A DNA stretch of 64,000 nt from Microbacterium testaceum StLB037 (GCF_900104345.1 NZ_FNJN01000008.1:62001-126000); one strand, 5' to 3'. Shown: positions 51,825 to 60,577, numbered from the stretch's first letter. Made by a program: numbers and translations. Notes: generated by a model not told the origin, from the letters alone.

Positions 51825-53258
51825 ATGGACGCCCCCTCCACCAGCGACATGACCGCGACGACCGCCGAGCCCCAGGCCGAGACGACCGAACTCGACGCCC
51901 CCAGCAACAGGAAGGCCCCGTTCCCGCGCGGCTTCCTCGACACGATCTCGACCGGCTGGGCCGAGCACCCCGCGGCCCTCCCCGAGCCGCGTGAGCAGGC
52001 CGCCTGGGCCGCGCGTCGCCGCGCCCGCGTCTCGGAGGCCTTCCCCGGGCAGCGCGTCGTGGTCCCCGCCGGCGGGCTGAAGCAGCGCAGCAACGACACC
52101 GACTACCCGTTCCGCGCGCATTCCGCCTTCGCCCACCTCACCGGGTGGGGCAGCGACGCCGAGCCCGACGCCGTCCTCGTCTTCGAGCCGCGCGACCAGG
52201 GTCACGAAGCCGTGCTGTACTTCCGCGAGCGGGCCGACCGCACGACGGCGGAGTTCTACTCGGATGCCACCGTCGGCGAATTCTGGATCGGCCCCCGCCC
52301 CGCCCTCGACGGCGTGGCCGCCGACCTGGCCCTGGCCACGGCCCACCTCGCGGACTTCCAGACCGGCGACGACGACCGCACCGTGGGCGAGGACGACGAG
52401 GTCACGCGTTTCGTCTCGGAGCTGCGCCTGATCAAGGACGAGTACGAGCTCGCCGAACTGGCCCTCGCCGTCGAGGTCACGGGCCGCGGCTTCGACGACA
52501 TCGTCGCCGAGCTGCCCCGCATCATCGAACACCCCCGGGGCGAGCGGGTCGTGGAGGGCGTCTTCCACCAGCGCGCCCGCTCCGACGGCAACAGCGTCGG
52601 CTACGACACCATCGCCGCCTCGGGCCCCCACGCGTGCTACCTGCACTGGACCCGCAACGACGGCGCCGTGAAGCCGGGCGACCTCATCCTCGTCGACGCC
52701 GGCGTCGAGGTCGACAGCCTCTACACGGCCGACATCACGCGCACGCTGCCGGTGTCGGGCACGTTCACCGACATCCAGCGCCGCATCTACGAGACGGTCC
52801 GCGAGGCCGCCGACGCCTCGTTCGCCGCCGCGAAGGTCGGCGTTCCGTTCCGCCGTCTGCACGAGGCTGCGATGGAGGTCATCGCCGCGCGCGTCGCCGA
52901 GTGGGGCCTGCTCCCGGTGACCGCCGAAGAGGCGCTCCACGCCGACAACGGGGGTCAACACCGCCGCTACATGGTGCACGGCACGAGCCACCACCTCGGC
53001 ATCGACGTGCACGACTGCGCGCAGGCGCGTCGCGACATGTACTACGACGGTCTGCTCGAGCCCGGCATGGCCTTCACGATCGAGCCCGGCCTGTACTTCC
53101 AGATCGACGATCTGACCGTCCCCGAGGAGTACCGCGGCATCGGCGCGCGTATCGAGGACGACATCGTCATGACGTCCGACGGCCCGGTCAACCTGTCGGC
53201 GGGCATCCCCCGCACGGCGGACGAGGTCGAGGAGTGGATCGCCCGGCTGTCGCGATGA
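51825..53258 (+). CDS. Xaa-Pro aminopeptidase (M24B family)
   Basis: A 477-residue enzyme that removes N-terminal residues next to proline. The AMP_N domain (about 45-200) has SDAEPDAVLVFEP. The pita-bread catalytic domain supplies the dinuclear metal ligands in LVDAGVEVDSLYTADITRT (two Asp), HGTSHHLGIDVHD (His), FTIEPGLYF (Glu) and ARIEDDIVMT (Glu). Cytosolic. The gene is coupled to the gamma-glutamyltransferase by ATGA, so the two may form a peptide- or glutathione-like-thiol salvage pair. A low-complexity Thr/Ala/Glu leader of about 35 residues precedes the fold. Confidence 0.93.
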   Translation: MDAPSTSDMTATTAEPQAETTELDAPSNRKAPFPRGFLDTISTGWAEHPAALPEPREQAAWAARRRARVSEAFPGQRVVVPAGGLKQRSNDTDYPFRAHSAFAHLTGWGSDAEPDAVLVFEPRDQGHEAVLYFRERADRTTAEFYSDATVGEFWIGPRPALDGVAADLALATAHLADFQTGDDDRTVGEDDEVTRFVSELRLIKDEYELAELALAVEVTGRGFDDIVAELPRIIEHPRGERVVEGVFHQRARSDGNSVGYDTIAASGPHACYLHWTRNDGAVKPGDLILVDAGVEVDSLYTADITRTLPVSGTFTDIQRRIYETVREAADASFAAAKVGVPFRRLHEAAMEVIAARVAEWGLLPVTAEEALHADNGGQHRRYMVHGTSHHLGIDVHDCAQARRDMYYDGLLEPGMAFTIEPGLYFQIDDLTVPEEYRGIGARIEDDIVMTSDGPVNLSAGIPRTADEVEEWIARLSR

Positions 53259-55150
53259 CGTTCACGCCGGCGGCATCCTTCACCACCCGGCCGACCCTGC
53301 GGGGCACGTTCGGGATGTCGGCCTCGACGCACTGGACAGCGACCGCCACCGCGCAGTCCGTGCTCGAGCGCGGCGGCAACGCGTTCGACGCGGCGGTGGC
53401 GGCAGCGTTCGTGTTGCACGTCGTCGAGCCGCACTTGAACGGCCCCGGGGGCGACCTCGTCGCCCTCGTCCGACCCGCGGGGCGGGCGGAGCCCGTCGTC
53501 CTCATGGGCCAGGGCCCGGCGCCCGCGCGCGCGACCATCGAGCACTTCCGCGGCCGCGGGCTCGACCTCGTGCCCGGGGCGGGAGGCCTCGCCGCCGCCG
53601 TGCCGGGCGCCGTCGACGCCTGGCTGCTGCTGCTGCGCGATCACGGCACGTGGGAGCTCGGCGACGTGCTCGCCTACGCGATCGGTTACGCCCGCGACGG
53701 GCACCCGCTCGTGGCGGGGGCGGCCGCGACCATCGCCCGGGTCGCCGACCTGTTCCGCGACCACTGGCCGACTTCGGCAGAACGATGGATGCCGGAGGGC
53801 ACGCCACCCGCCGTCGACACGCTCGTGAGCAACCCTGCGTATGCCGACGTGCTCGACGGACTCGTGGCGGCGGGAGCGGGGGTCGACCCCGTGCGGGGTG
53901 CTCACGCGCGGGCGGACGACGTGCAGCGCCGCCAGGCGGAGGCGGACCATTCGCAACGCGACGACGCGCAAGCGGGCCACGCGTCTCGCGACCGCGCGCC
54001 GCGCGACGACCGCGCCGCACGCATCGACGCCGCCCGCGCGCACTGGATGACCACGGTGCTGCCCGAGGCCGCCGCCTTCATCGCGCAGCCGCACCGGCAC
54101 GCGGACGGTGCCGATCACCCCGGCATCCTGAATGCTCAAGACCTGGCGGACTGGCGCGCCTCGTTCGAGCCGGCCGTGTCGACGAGCTTCCGCGGGTGGG
54201 ACGTGTTCAAGGCCGGCACGTGGACCCAGGGACCCGCTCTGCTGCACACGTTGCGGCTGATCGAGGCCTCCGACGACCTCGACCCGTCGTCGGTCGAGGG
54301 AGCGCACCTGCTCCTCGAGGCGCAGAAGCTCTCGTACGCCGACCGCGACGCGTGGTTCGGCGACGCCGGCGGGGCCGTCGACCTCGACGCCCTGCTCGCC
54401 GACGACTACGTCGCCTCCCGGCGGGCGCTGATCGGGCCCGAGGCCTCGAGTCAGTGGCATCCGGGATCACCCGAGGGCCGCGACCCGGTGCTGCCACCGT
54501 TGCGCACCGACCACGCGAGCACCGACGGCTCGACCGGCGAACCGACGGTCGACCGCTCGGGGCAGACCCGCGGCGACACGTGCCACCTCGACGTGATCGA
54601 CCGCTGGGGCAACGTCGTCTCGGCGACCCCGTCGGGCGGCTGGCTGCAGTCGTCGCCGACCGTGCCGTCGCTGGGATTCTGCCTGGGCACGCGCCTGCAG
54701 GCGACGTGGCTCGTGCCGGGGCACCCGGCATCGCTCACCCCGGGCCGGCGACCGCGGACGACCCTGACCCCGACCCTGGTGTCGCGCGGCGCGGAGGTCA
54801 TCGCGATCGGCTCCCCCGGCGGCGACCAGCAGGACCAGTGGCAGCTGACCGTGCTGCTGCGCATGCTCGTCGGCGGCTACAGCGCGCAGCAGGCGATCGA
54901 CGCGCCGAACCTCAACATCACCGCGCTCATCGATTCGTTCTGGCCACGCACGTGGGTGCCCGCGGGCGTCGCCCTCGAAGACCGCATCGGCGACGACGTC
55001 ATCGCCGCGCTCGAGCAGCGCGGGCATCGCGTGCGCCGCGCGGGCGACTGGGCCCTCGGCCGCGTCACCGCCGTCGGGCGCGGAGCCGACGGCGTGCTGT
55101 GGGCCGCGGCGAACCCCCGCGGAGCCCAGGGCTACGCCGCGGGGCGCTGA
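53255..55150 (+). CDS. Gamma-glutamyltransferase-family Ntn hydrolase with insert
   Basis: A 631-residue Ntn hydrolase precursor. The N-terminal large-subunit part has GGNAFDAAVAAAFVLHVVEPH and GPGGDLVAL. The autocleavage/catalytic Thr442 lies in GDTCHLDVIDRWGNVVSATPS, and IGSPGGDQQ lies further down. No signal peptide is seen, unlike E. coli GGT, so it is probably cytosolic. Residues about 214-256 form an Asp/Arg/Gln-rich, low-complexity insert (ADDVQRRQAEADHSQRDD) not expected in the family. Substrate could be a gamma-glutamyl compound or an acylated precursor. Confidence 0.88.
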   Translation: MTFTPAASFTTRPTLRGTFGMSASTHWTATATAQSVLERGGNAFDAAVAAAFVLHVVEPHLNGPGGDLVALVRPAGRAEPVVLMGQGPAPARATIEHFRGRGLDLVPGAGGLAAAVPGAVDAWLLLLRDHGTWELGDVLAYAIGYARDGHPLVAGAAATIARVADLFRDHWPTSAERWMPEGTPPAVDTLVSNPAYADVLDGLVAAGAGVDPVRGAHARADDVQRRQAEADHSQRDDAQAGHASRDRAPRDDRAARIDAARAHWMTTVLPEAAAFIAQPHRHADGADHPGILNAQDLADWRASFEPAVSTSFRGWDVFKAGTWTQGPALLHTLRLIEASDDLDPSSVEGAHLLLEAQKLSYADRDAWFGDAGGAVDLDALLADDYVASRRALIGPEASSQWHPGSPEGRDPVLPPLRTDHASTDGSTGEPTVDRSGQTRGDTCHLDVIDRWGNVVSATPSGGWLQSSPTVPSLGFCLGTRLQATWLVPGHPASLTPGRRPRTTLTPTLVSRGAEVIAIGSPGGDQQDQWQLTVLLRMLVGGYSAQQAIDAPNLNITALIDSFWPRTWVPAGVALEDRIGDDVIAALEQRGHRVRRAGDWALGRVTAVGRGADGVLWAAANPRGAQGYAAGR

Positions 55151-55494
55151 CGCTCGGGTCCACCTCTGTCGGCGCACCGACGCGCCGGGCTACATGCGGC
55201 GGGGCGCCCGGCTTCGCGGGGCGTAGACGTGTGGCGTCCCGCGTCGGGGCGCCGACGCGGGCAGCCGCGACCCGACGAACCACCGCGCGACGGGGCCGCA
55301 CCACCCGGACACAACTCAGGAGATATCGACGCACCCACGGCTTCCACGCCTCCCCCGTCGCGGAACTGCAGGAGTTGTGCACCACGCCGGCGCCGAAATT
55401 CCTGCGATGCGTTCGCCGCGCGAGACCGCGCGGAGCCCAGAGCTTCGCGGCAGGGCGCCGACAGTCATCGAAACTCGACCCGCCGCCCAGGTCG
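55151..55494. other. Gap behind the gamma-glutamyltransferase gene
   Basis: 344 bases. One open stretch crosses it but has the base pattern of a shadow reading. The only structure seen is the stem-loop at 55238-55261. Confidence 0.6.
55238..55261. terminator. GC stem-loop behind the gamma-glutamyltransferase gene
   Basis: CCCGCGTCGG, a GGCG loop and CCGACGCGGG form a perfect 10-bp stem, about 90 bases after the stop, without a T-tract. Probable terminator for the two-gene operon. Confidence 0.55.
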
Positions 55495-56163
55495 TCAGAG
55501 CGAGCGCACGAACTCCGCGACCACCGGGGCCAGAGCCGCACCGATCTCGTCGGCCGCGCGCCGGGCGCCTTTCACCTCGAACGAGTGGTTGCCGCCGGCG
55601 ATCCAATGCACTCGCGCGTCCTGGCACGAGGCAACGACCTCGTCGAACTGCGCGCGCGGGGCGATGAAGGGATCGTTCTCCCCCTCGACGAACAGCTGCG
55701 GAACGCCGATGGCCGGCAGGTGCTCGCGGCGCGGCTTCTCGGGACGCCACGGCGGGTGAAGCGGATACCCGAGGTAGGCGAGACCGGCCGGGGCGATCAC
55801 CCCTTCGGCGGAGGCCATGGATGCCATGCGCCCGCCGTACGACTTCCCCACTGCCGCGTACGGGCCGGGGGCGGCCGAGGCGAGCAAGGCCTCGACGCCT
55901 GTCCAGGTGGCCACCGCGTGGGACGCGGGTCCGGGCATACGGCGTCCCGCCTCGACGTAGGGGAAGACGAAGCGCAGCACCGACACCCCCGAGGCCACGA
56001 GGGCGTCGGAGAGCCCGGAGAGGAACGGGTGCTCCATCCCTGCGCCCGCACCGTGCGCGAGAGCGACGGTCGCGGCCGCGGCCGGTGCCGCGGACCACAG
56101 GCCCGACACCTCGGTGTCGCCCGCCGGCAACGCGACGGCGATGCGGACGGGCTCGGTGCTCAC
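55495..56163 (-). CDS. Alpha/beta-hydrolase (KANL3/Tex30 dienelactone-hydrolase type)
   Basis: A 222-residue hydrolase. It has LAHGAGAGMEHPF near the N-terminus as oxyanion region, GKSYGGRM with the nucleophile Ser, the acid in VEGENDPF and the His in IAGGNHSF, the complete triad of the KANL3/Tex30-like group. Its GTG overlaps the stop of the upstream stress-protein-like gene as GTGA, so they share a transcript. Substrate unknown; such proteins are often broad carboxylesterases. Confidence 0.82.
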   Translation of the reverse strand: MSTEPVRIAVALPAGDTEVSGLWSAAPAAAATVALAHGAGAGMEHPFLSGLSDALVASGVSVLRFVFPYVEAGRRMPGPASHAVATWTGVEALLASAAPGPYAAVGKSYGGRMASMASAEGVIAPAGLAYLGYPLHPPWRPEKPRREHLPAIGVPQLFVEGENDPFIAPRAQFDEVVASCQDARVHWIAGGNHSFEVKGARRAADEIGAALAPVVAEFVRSL

Positions 56164-56906
56164 CGCTCGGTCGGGGTGGGGCGCTCGTCGGGGCGCGGAG
56201 TCTCGGCGGTGCGGTCGTCCTTCTCCGGCGCCTCGGGCACGGGCGCCGACGGCGGGGCGATGCGCTCCCCGTAGCGCGGGGGCTCGTCGTCGCGCGGGGC
56301 CGGGTTCGGGGTCGGTGCCGGCGGGCGCGGCGGGGCGACGGGAGCAGCGGAGCCCGGAGCGACCCGTTCGCCATACTGCGGCGGCGCGGAGTCCGAGGGC
56401 GCCGGACGCGACACAACGGTGGGAGCGGCAGCGGAGCCGGCCGGGCCCACGATCCCGCGGGCCTTGTGGACGCTGGGCGCCGCGACGCAGACGTCGTAGT
56501 GATCGGCGGCGACCTGCATCACCGACGCGAAATCGCGGCGGCGGCGCACGATGGAGTACGTCCCGATGCTCAAGATCATGCCGAGCGCCATTCCGACCAG
56601 CAGGACGCCGATGAACGCGGAGATCTGCACGGTCGGCATCCCGAGCACGAAGATGAACGCGAAGAGCAGGCCGAGCATGAGGCCGTTCAGCGCACCCGAG
56701 CGGGCCGCCGTGGCGTAACCGAGCTTGCCGGTGATGCGCTCGATCGAGCGCAGACCCGAACCCACGATCGCGATGTCGCGCGCGGGCACCTCGCCGGCGA
56801 TGAGGGACGAGACGGCCTTCTGCGCCTGCTCATACGTCGGGAACGAGGCGATCTTCTCGCCGACCTCGTCGCGACCGGCACCCGGACGCTGCGCGAACAT
56901 ACTCAT
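56160..56906 (-). CDS. YflT/GSP17M-like membrane protein with proline-rich tail
   Basis: A 248-residue protein. Residues 1-60 form the small alpha/beta YflT-like general-stress domain (IASFPTYEQAQKAVSSLIAG, IVGSGL). Two membrane segments lie at about 75-98 and 100-118. The C-terminal 100 residues are Pro/Ala/Arg/Asp-rich, with three repeats of PPxYGERxAPxSA type, which could bind the wall or a partner. CAGAAT lies 6 bases before the ATG. Coupled to the hydrolase gene. Function is unknown; a stress link is only by domain name. Confidence 0.72.
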   Translation of the reverse strand: MSMFAQRPGAGRDEVGEKIASFPTYEQAQKAVSSLIAGEVPARDIAIVGSGLRSIERITGKLGYATAARSGALNGLMLGLLFAFIFVLGMPTVQISAFIGVLLVGMALGMILSIGTYSIVRRRRDFASVMQVAADHYDVCVAAPSVHKARGIVGPAGSAAAPTVVSRPAPSDSAPPQYGERVAPGSAAPVAPPRPPAPTPNPAPRDDEPPRYGERIAPPSAPVPEAPEKDDRTAETPRPDERPTPTER

Positions 56907-56912
56907 TTCACC

Positions 56913-56918
56913 ATTCTG
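56913..56918 (-). promoter_or_regulatory. -10 box for the leaderless YflT-like gene
   Basis: CAGAAT on the minus strand, 6 bases before ATG 56906. Confidence 0.45.
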
Positions 56919-56965
56919 TCACGCGCGCCTGACCGTTCCCGAGGTGTTGCAGAGGAGGCGCGGAC

Positions 56966-56971
56966 TACGCT
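56966..56971 (+). promoter_or_regulatory. -10 box for leaderless PRC-MgtE_N gene
   Basis: TACGCT, 6 bases before GTG 56978. Confidence 0.5.
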
Positions 56972-56977
56972 GTACCG

Positions 56978-58297
56978 GTGAGCACGCAAAGGGTTTTCGT
57001 CGCCCGCTTGGCGGGCTGCACGGTGTTCGACCCGGCGGGAGACCGTCTGGGTAAGGTACGCGACGTCGTGGTGATCTACCGCGCGTCTGCGGCGCCGCGC
57101 GTCGTGGGGCTCGTCGTCGAGATTCCCGGACGACGACATGTGTTCGTGTCCATCGGGCGCGTCACCTCCATACAGGCCGGTCAGGTCATCACAACCGGTC
57201 TCATCAACGTGCGCCGTTTCCAGCAGCGCGGCGGCGAAGTGCGCGTCATGGCAGAGATGCTCGGACGCCGCGTGAGCCTCGTCGACGGCTCGGGCACCGC
57301 GGTCATCGAAGACGTCGCGATCGAGCGCAACCGCCTCGGCGAGTGGGACGTGGGGCAGCTGTTCCTGCGCCGCCCGCGCACGAGCGCCTCGCCCTTCGCC
57401 AAGGGCGCGACGACGTTCGCCGCGTGGGGCGAGGTGCGCGAGAACCAGACTCCCGGCGAGGCGCAGTCCGCCGAGCAGCTGGTCGCGACCTACTCCGAGC
57501 TCAAGCCCGCCGACCTCGCCAACACCCTCCTCGACCTGCCTGAGGAGCGCCTCATCGAGGTGGCCGAAGAGCTCAGCGACGACCGCCTGGCCGACGCCCT
57601 CGAAGAGATGCCCGAGGACGAGCAGGTCCACATCCTCGAGCAGCTGGGCGACGAGCGCGCCGCCGACATCCTGGATGCCATGGAGCCCGACGACGCGGCC
57701 GACCTCCTCGGTCAGCTCCCCGAGTCGCGCTCCGAGCAGCTGCTCGACCTGATGGAGCCGGAAGAGGCCGACGACGTTCGCGCCCTCCTGCAGTACGGCC
57801 CCGACACCGCGGGCGGTCTGATGACGCCCGAGCCGATCGTGCTGTCGGCCGATGCGACGGTGGCCGAGGCCCTGGCCCTCATCCGCCGGCACGAGCTGCA
57901 CCCCGCCCTCGCGGCATCCGTCTTCATCACCCTTCCGCCGTACGAGACGCCCACGGGGCGCCTGCTCGGCACCGTGCACTTCCAGCGCATGCTGCGCTAC
58001 CCGCCGCACGAGCGCCTCGGCGCGATCATCGACGACACCCTCGAGCCGGTCACCGCCGACGCCACCGCCGCCGAGGTCGCGCGTCTGCTCGCGAGCTACA
58101 ACCTCGTCTCGCTCCCCGTGGTCGACCAGGCGCACCGACTCGTGGGCTGCGTGAGCGTCGACGACGTGCTCGACTACCTGCTGCCCGATGACTGGCGCAC
58201 GCACGACAGCGATGATCCGAGACCCAGGGCCACGATCAGACCCACGCATACGTCGAGCATTCCGACCCAGATCCCCCAGACCCCGAGGAGGCGCTGA
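56978..58297 (+). CDS. PRC-barrel/MgtE_N/CBS protein without transport domain
   Basis: A 439-residue soluble protein (Rv1232c-like). Two PRC-barrel-like halves come first (about 5-75 and 80-135: GDRLGKVRDVVVIY, VIEDVAIERNRLGEWDV). The superhelical MgtE N-domain follows, built of LxDLPExRxxEVxEEL-like repeats (about 165-275). Two CBS domains (about 280-400) end in VGCVSVDDVLDYLLP. The membrane domain of MgtE Mg2+ channels is absent. It may sense Mg2+ or nucleotides and partner a separate membrane protein; the DUF1003 protein encoded next, sharing one base, is the obvious candidate. Confidence 0.85.
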   Translation: MSTQRVFVARLAGCTVFDPAGDRLGKVRDVVVIYRASAAPRVVGLVVEIPGRRHVFVSIGRVTSIQAGQVITTGLINVRRFQQRGGEVRVMAEMLGRRVSLVDGSGTAVIEDVAIERNRLGEWDVGQLFLRRPRTSASPFAKGATTFAAWGEVRENQTPGEAQSAEQLVATYSELKPADLANTLLDLPEERLIEVAEELSDDRLADALEEMPEDEQVHILEQLGDERAADILDAMEPDDAADLLGQLPESRSEQLLDLMEPEEADDVRALLQYGPDTAGGLMTPEPIVLSADATVAEALALIRRHELHPALAASVFITLPPYETPTGRLLGTVHFQRMLRYPPHERLGAIIDDTLEPVTADATAAEVARLLASYNLVSLPVVDQAHRLVGCVSVDDVLDYLLPDDWRTHDSDDPRPRATIRPTHTSSIPTQIPQTPRRR

Positions 58298-58893
58298 TGG
58301 CACGCAACAACCGCAAGCCGGCTCTCGACGCCCCGCGCGGCCGCACCGGCGTCCTCGCCCCTCGCGCCCCGCAGCCCTCGCGCGACCGCTTCGGTCGGTT
58401 CACCGAGTGGGTCGCGCGCGCGATGGGGACCCCGACGTTCCTGCTGTCCCTGACGCTGTTCTGCGTGGTGTGGATGGGCTGGAACTCGATCGCCCCCGAC
58501 GAGCTGCGCTTCGACTCCGCCGCGATCGGCTTCACCGCGCTGACCCTCGTGCTCTCTCTGCAGGCGTCCTACGCCGCGCCCCTCATCCTGTTGGCCCAGA
58601 ACCGGCAAGATGACCGCGACCGCGTGCAGATCGAGCAGGATCGCCAGCGCGCCGAGCGCAACCTGGCCGACACCGAGTACCTCGCCCGCGAGATCGTGGC
58701 GTTGCGCATGGCCGTTCGCGATCTGACCGACGAGGTCATCACGAAGGACACGCTGCGCGCCGAACTCCGGGCGGCGCTGGAGCGCCTCGACGCCGACGAC
58801 GACGCCCCGCGGGCGGAGTCCGGACGCGCGGACGCCCCTCGTGGCGACCTGCGCCGCGGCACGCACACCGAGCCCGCGCGGCCCGGCTCGTGA
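58297..58893 (+). CDS. DUF1003 membrane protein
   Basis: A 198-residue protein of the DUF1003 family (Rv1231c-like). Two membrane segments at about 45-68 and 75-100 (GTPTFLLSLTLFCVVWMGWN, and FTALTLVLSLQASYAAPLILL) are followed by the signature QNRQDDRDRVQIEQD and a long charged helix. ATG 58297 overlaps the stop of the PRC-MgtE_N gene (TGATG), and its own stop overlaps mrp as GTGA. Function unknown; fixed co-occurrence with the MgtE_N/CBS protein suggests a joint ion-related role. Confidence 0.88.
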   Translation: MARNNRKPALDAPRGRTGVLAPRAPQPSRDRFGRFTEWVARAMGTPTFLLSLTLFCVVWMGWNSIAPDELRFDSAAIGFTALTLVLSLQASYAAPLILLAQNRQDDRDRVQIEQDRQRAERNLADTEYLAREIVALRMAVRDLTDEVITKDTLRAELRAALERLDADDDAPRAESGRADAPRGDLRRGTHTEPARPGS

Positions 58894-60038
58894 GCGTCGA
58901 CCTCACCGAGAGGGTTCGCTCGGCCGTCGCCGCGGTCACCGATCCCGAGCTTCGTCGTCCCCTCGGCGAGCTCGACATGCTGCGAGAGATCTCGGTCGCG
59001 GACACCACGGCGCAGGTGGCCATCGCCCTCACCATCGTGGGCTGCCCCGCCGCCGACCGCATCGAGCGGGAGGTCCGGGATGCCGCGGCCTCGGTCGCCG
59101 GCATCGACGCGGTCGATGTGCGGGTCGGGGTGATGTCGCCCGACGAGCGGAGGGCGTTGACCGAGAAGCTCCGCGGCGGCCGCGCGAAGCGCGAGATGCC
59201 CTTCGGCCCCGACTCGCTGACCCGCGTCATCGCGGTGACCAGCGGCAAGGGCGGCGTGGGGAAGTCGACCGTGACCGCGAACCTCGCGGTGGCGTTGGCG
59301 GCGAAGGGGCTGCGCGTCGGTCTGATCGACGCCGACGTCCACGGTTTCTCGATCCCGGGGCTGCTCGGGCTCGTCGACGCCGATGGTCTGCCTCCGGCGC
59401 CGACCAAGCTCGACGACCTCATCCTTCCGCCCGTCGCCTACGGGGTGAAGGTCATCTCGATCGGCATGTTCCTTCGGCGCCCCGGGGAGGATGCCGCCGG
59501 CGCGGTCGCCTGGCGCGGACCCATGCTGCATCGCACCGTGCAGCAGTTCCTCACCGACGTGTTCTTCGGCGATCTCGACGTGCTGCTGCTCGACATGCCG
59601 CCCGGTACCGGCGACGTCGCCATCTCGGTCGGTCAGCTGCTCCCCCACGCCGACGTCCTGGTCGTCACGACACCTCAAGCCGCGGCCGCCGAGGTCGCCG
59701 TGCGCTCCGGACTCGTCGCGCGCCAGACCGGCCAACGCCCCATCGGCGTCATCGAGAACATGGCCGCGATGACCCTGGCCGACGGGACCGTCCTCGACCT
59801 GTTCGGCTCGGGCGGCGGAGAAGAAGTGGCCCGCGCCCTGTCGAGCGACGGCGTGGACGTGCCGCTGCTGGCATCCGTTCCGCTCAGCGCCGCCCTCCGC
59901 ACCGGGGGCGACGACGGACGCCCCGTCGTGCTGTCGCAGCCCGACGACCCGGCCGCGATGGCGATCGACGCGGCGGCCTCGGCTCTGGCGGTGCGCCCGC
60001 GCGGACTGTCCGGCAAGCCCCTGCGCCTCAACGTCTGA
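58890..60038 (+). CDS. mrp: Mrp/ApbC-type P-loop ATPase, iron-sulfur carrier family
   Basis: A 382-residue protein. An N-terminal DUF59/MIP18-like domain (about 1-90, VTDPELRRPLGELDM) is followed by a SIMIBI ATPase with the deviant Walker A SGKGGVGKST (about 117-126), Walker A'-region VGLIDADVHGFSIP and LLDMPPGTGDVAISV. Mrp proteins carry or insert Fe-S clusters. The CxxC motif of E. coli ApbC is missing here, as in other actinobacterial members I recall. The GTG start is coupled to DUF1003. A large inverted repeat separates it from convergent tatB. Confidence 0.92.
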   Translation: MSVDLTERVRSAVAAVTDPELRRPLGELDMLREISVADTTAQVAIALTIVGCPAADRIEREVRDAAASVAGIDAVDVRVGVMSPDERRALTEKLRGGRAKREMPFGPDSLTRVIAVTSGKGGVGKSTVTANLAVALAAKGLRVGLIDADVHGFSIPGLLGLVDADGLPPAPTKLDDLILPPVAYGVKVISIGMFLRRPGEDAAGAVAWRGPMLHRTVQQFLTDVFFGDLDVLLLDMPPGTGDVAISVGQLLPHADVLVVTTPQAAAAEVAVRSGLVARQTGQRPIGVIENMAAMTLADGTVLDLFGSGGGEEVARALSSDGVDVPLLASVPLSAALRTGGDDGRPVVLSQPDDPAAMAIDAAASALAVRPRGLSGKPLRLNV

Positions 60039-60051
60039 CGCAGAGCGGGAC

Positions 60052-60143
60052 GCCCGTCACGAGAACATGACGCTGTAGCGGAAACAGGGCGTTCCCGCCG
60101 GAATCAGCCTGTCCTCGTCACGTCCCCTGTTTCGGTGACGGGC
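60052..60143. repeat. Composite inverted repeat between mrp and tatB
   Basis: GCCCGTCAC (60052-60060) pairs with GTGACGGGC (60135-60143), and within it GAAACAGGG (60081-60089) pairs with CCCTGTTTC (60125-60133). It could be a bidirectional terminator for the convergent genes or a small repeated element. Confidence 0.65.
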
Positions 60144-60150
60144 TCCCGCG

Positions 60151-60522
60151 TCAGGTCGCCTCGTCGTCGAACGGCGGCAGCTCGCCCGCCACGAAGGGGG
60201 TGGATGCCGGCTTCTCGCGCGCCGCGAGAGCTGCGGCGCCCGCAGCCCGCATCGTCGCCGTCGGGGTGTCGTCGAGCAGCGCCTCGCGGATGATGCGCCG
60301 CGGGTCGTACTGGCGCGGGTCGAGCTTCTTCCAGTCGACGTCGTCGAACTCGGGGCCCATCTCGTCGCGCATGCGCGAACGGGCACCCTGCAGCGTCTCT
60401 TTCGCGCGCTTGGTGAACTTGGCCAACGCCTCCGCGTAGCGCGGCAGGCGCTCGGGGCCGACGAGGACCGCTGCGATCACGCCGATCAGCATCAGCTTCT
60501 CGATCGTGAGGCCGAAGAACAT
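60151..60522 (-). CDS. tatB: Twin-arginine translocase subunit TatB
   Basis: A 123-residue protein. A single N-terminal membrane helix ends in VLVGPERLPRYAEALAKF, the TatA/B hinge with Gly-Pro, followed by an amphipathic helix (FTKRAKETLQGARSRMRDE) and a polar tail. Length and GPERLP fit TatB rather than TatA. It is expected in the cytoplasmic membrane, in the substrate-binding Tat(B)C complex. TAATCT lies 6 bases before the ATG. tatC is not in the window. Position next to mrp matches the mycobacterial order. Confidence 0.92.
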   Translation of the reverse strand: MFFGLTIEKLMLIGVIAAVLVGPERLPRYAEALAKFTKRAKETLQGARSRMRDEMGPEFDDVDWKKLDPRQYDPRRIIREALLDDTPTATMRAAGAAALAAREKPASTPFVAGELPPFDDEAT

Positions 60523-60528
60523 GCCTCC

Positions 60529-60534
60529 AGATTA
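60529..60534 (-). promoter_or_regulatory. -10 box for leaderless tatB transcript
   Basis: TAATCT on the minus strand, 6 bases before ATG 60522. The GGAGG between them may also act in initiation. Confidence 0.5.
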
Positions 60535-60571
60535 CCGGCCTCGCCTGGGGGTCCAGCGACCATCCGCCGTC

Positions 60572-60577
60572 TAGCCT
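60572..60577 (+). promoter_or_regulatory. -10 box of the O-methyltransferase gene
   Basis: TAGCCT, followed after 5 bases by the strong ribosome site GAGGAGGT and, 4 bases on, GTG 60595. It is divergent from the tatB promoter. Confidence 0.5.

Noticed and set aside
55229..55759. Possible 176-residue rightward gene behind the gamma-glutamyltransferase gene
   Set aside because: No ribosome site, half of it lies antisense to the hydrolase gene, and the content is low-complexity.
52145..56274. Long alternative frames overlapping the aminopeptidase and gamma-glutamyltransferase genes
   Set aside because: Very Arg/Pro/Ala-rich readings of the wrong phase. The real genes keep catalytic motifs in their own frames.
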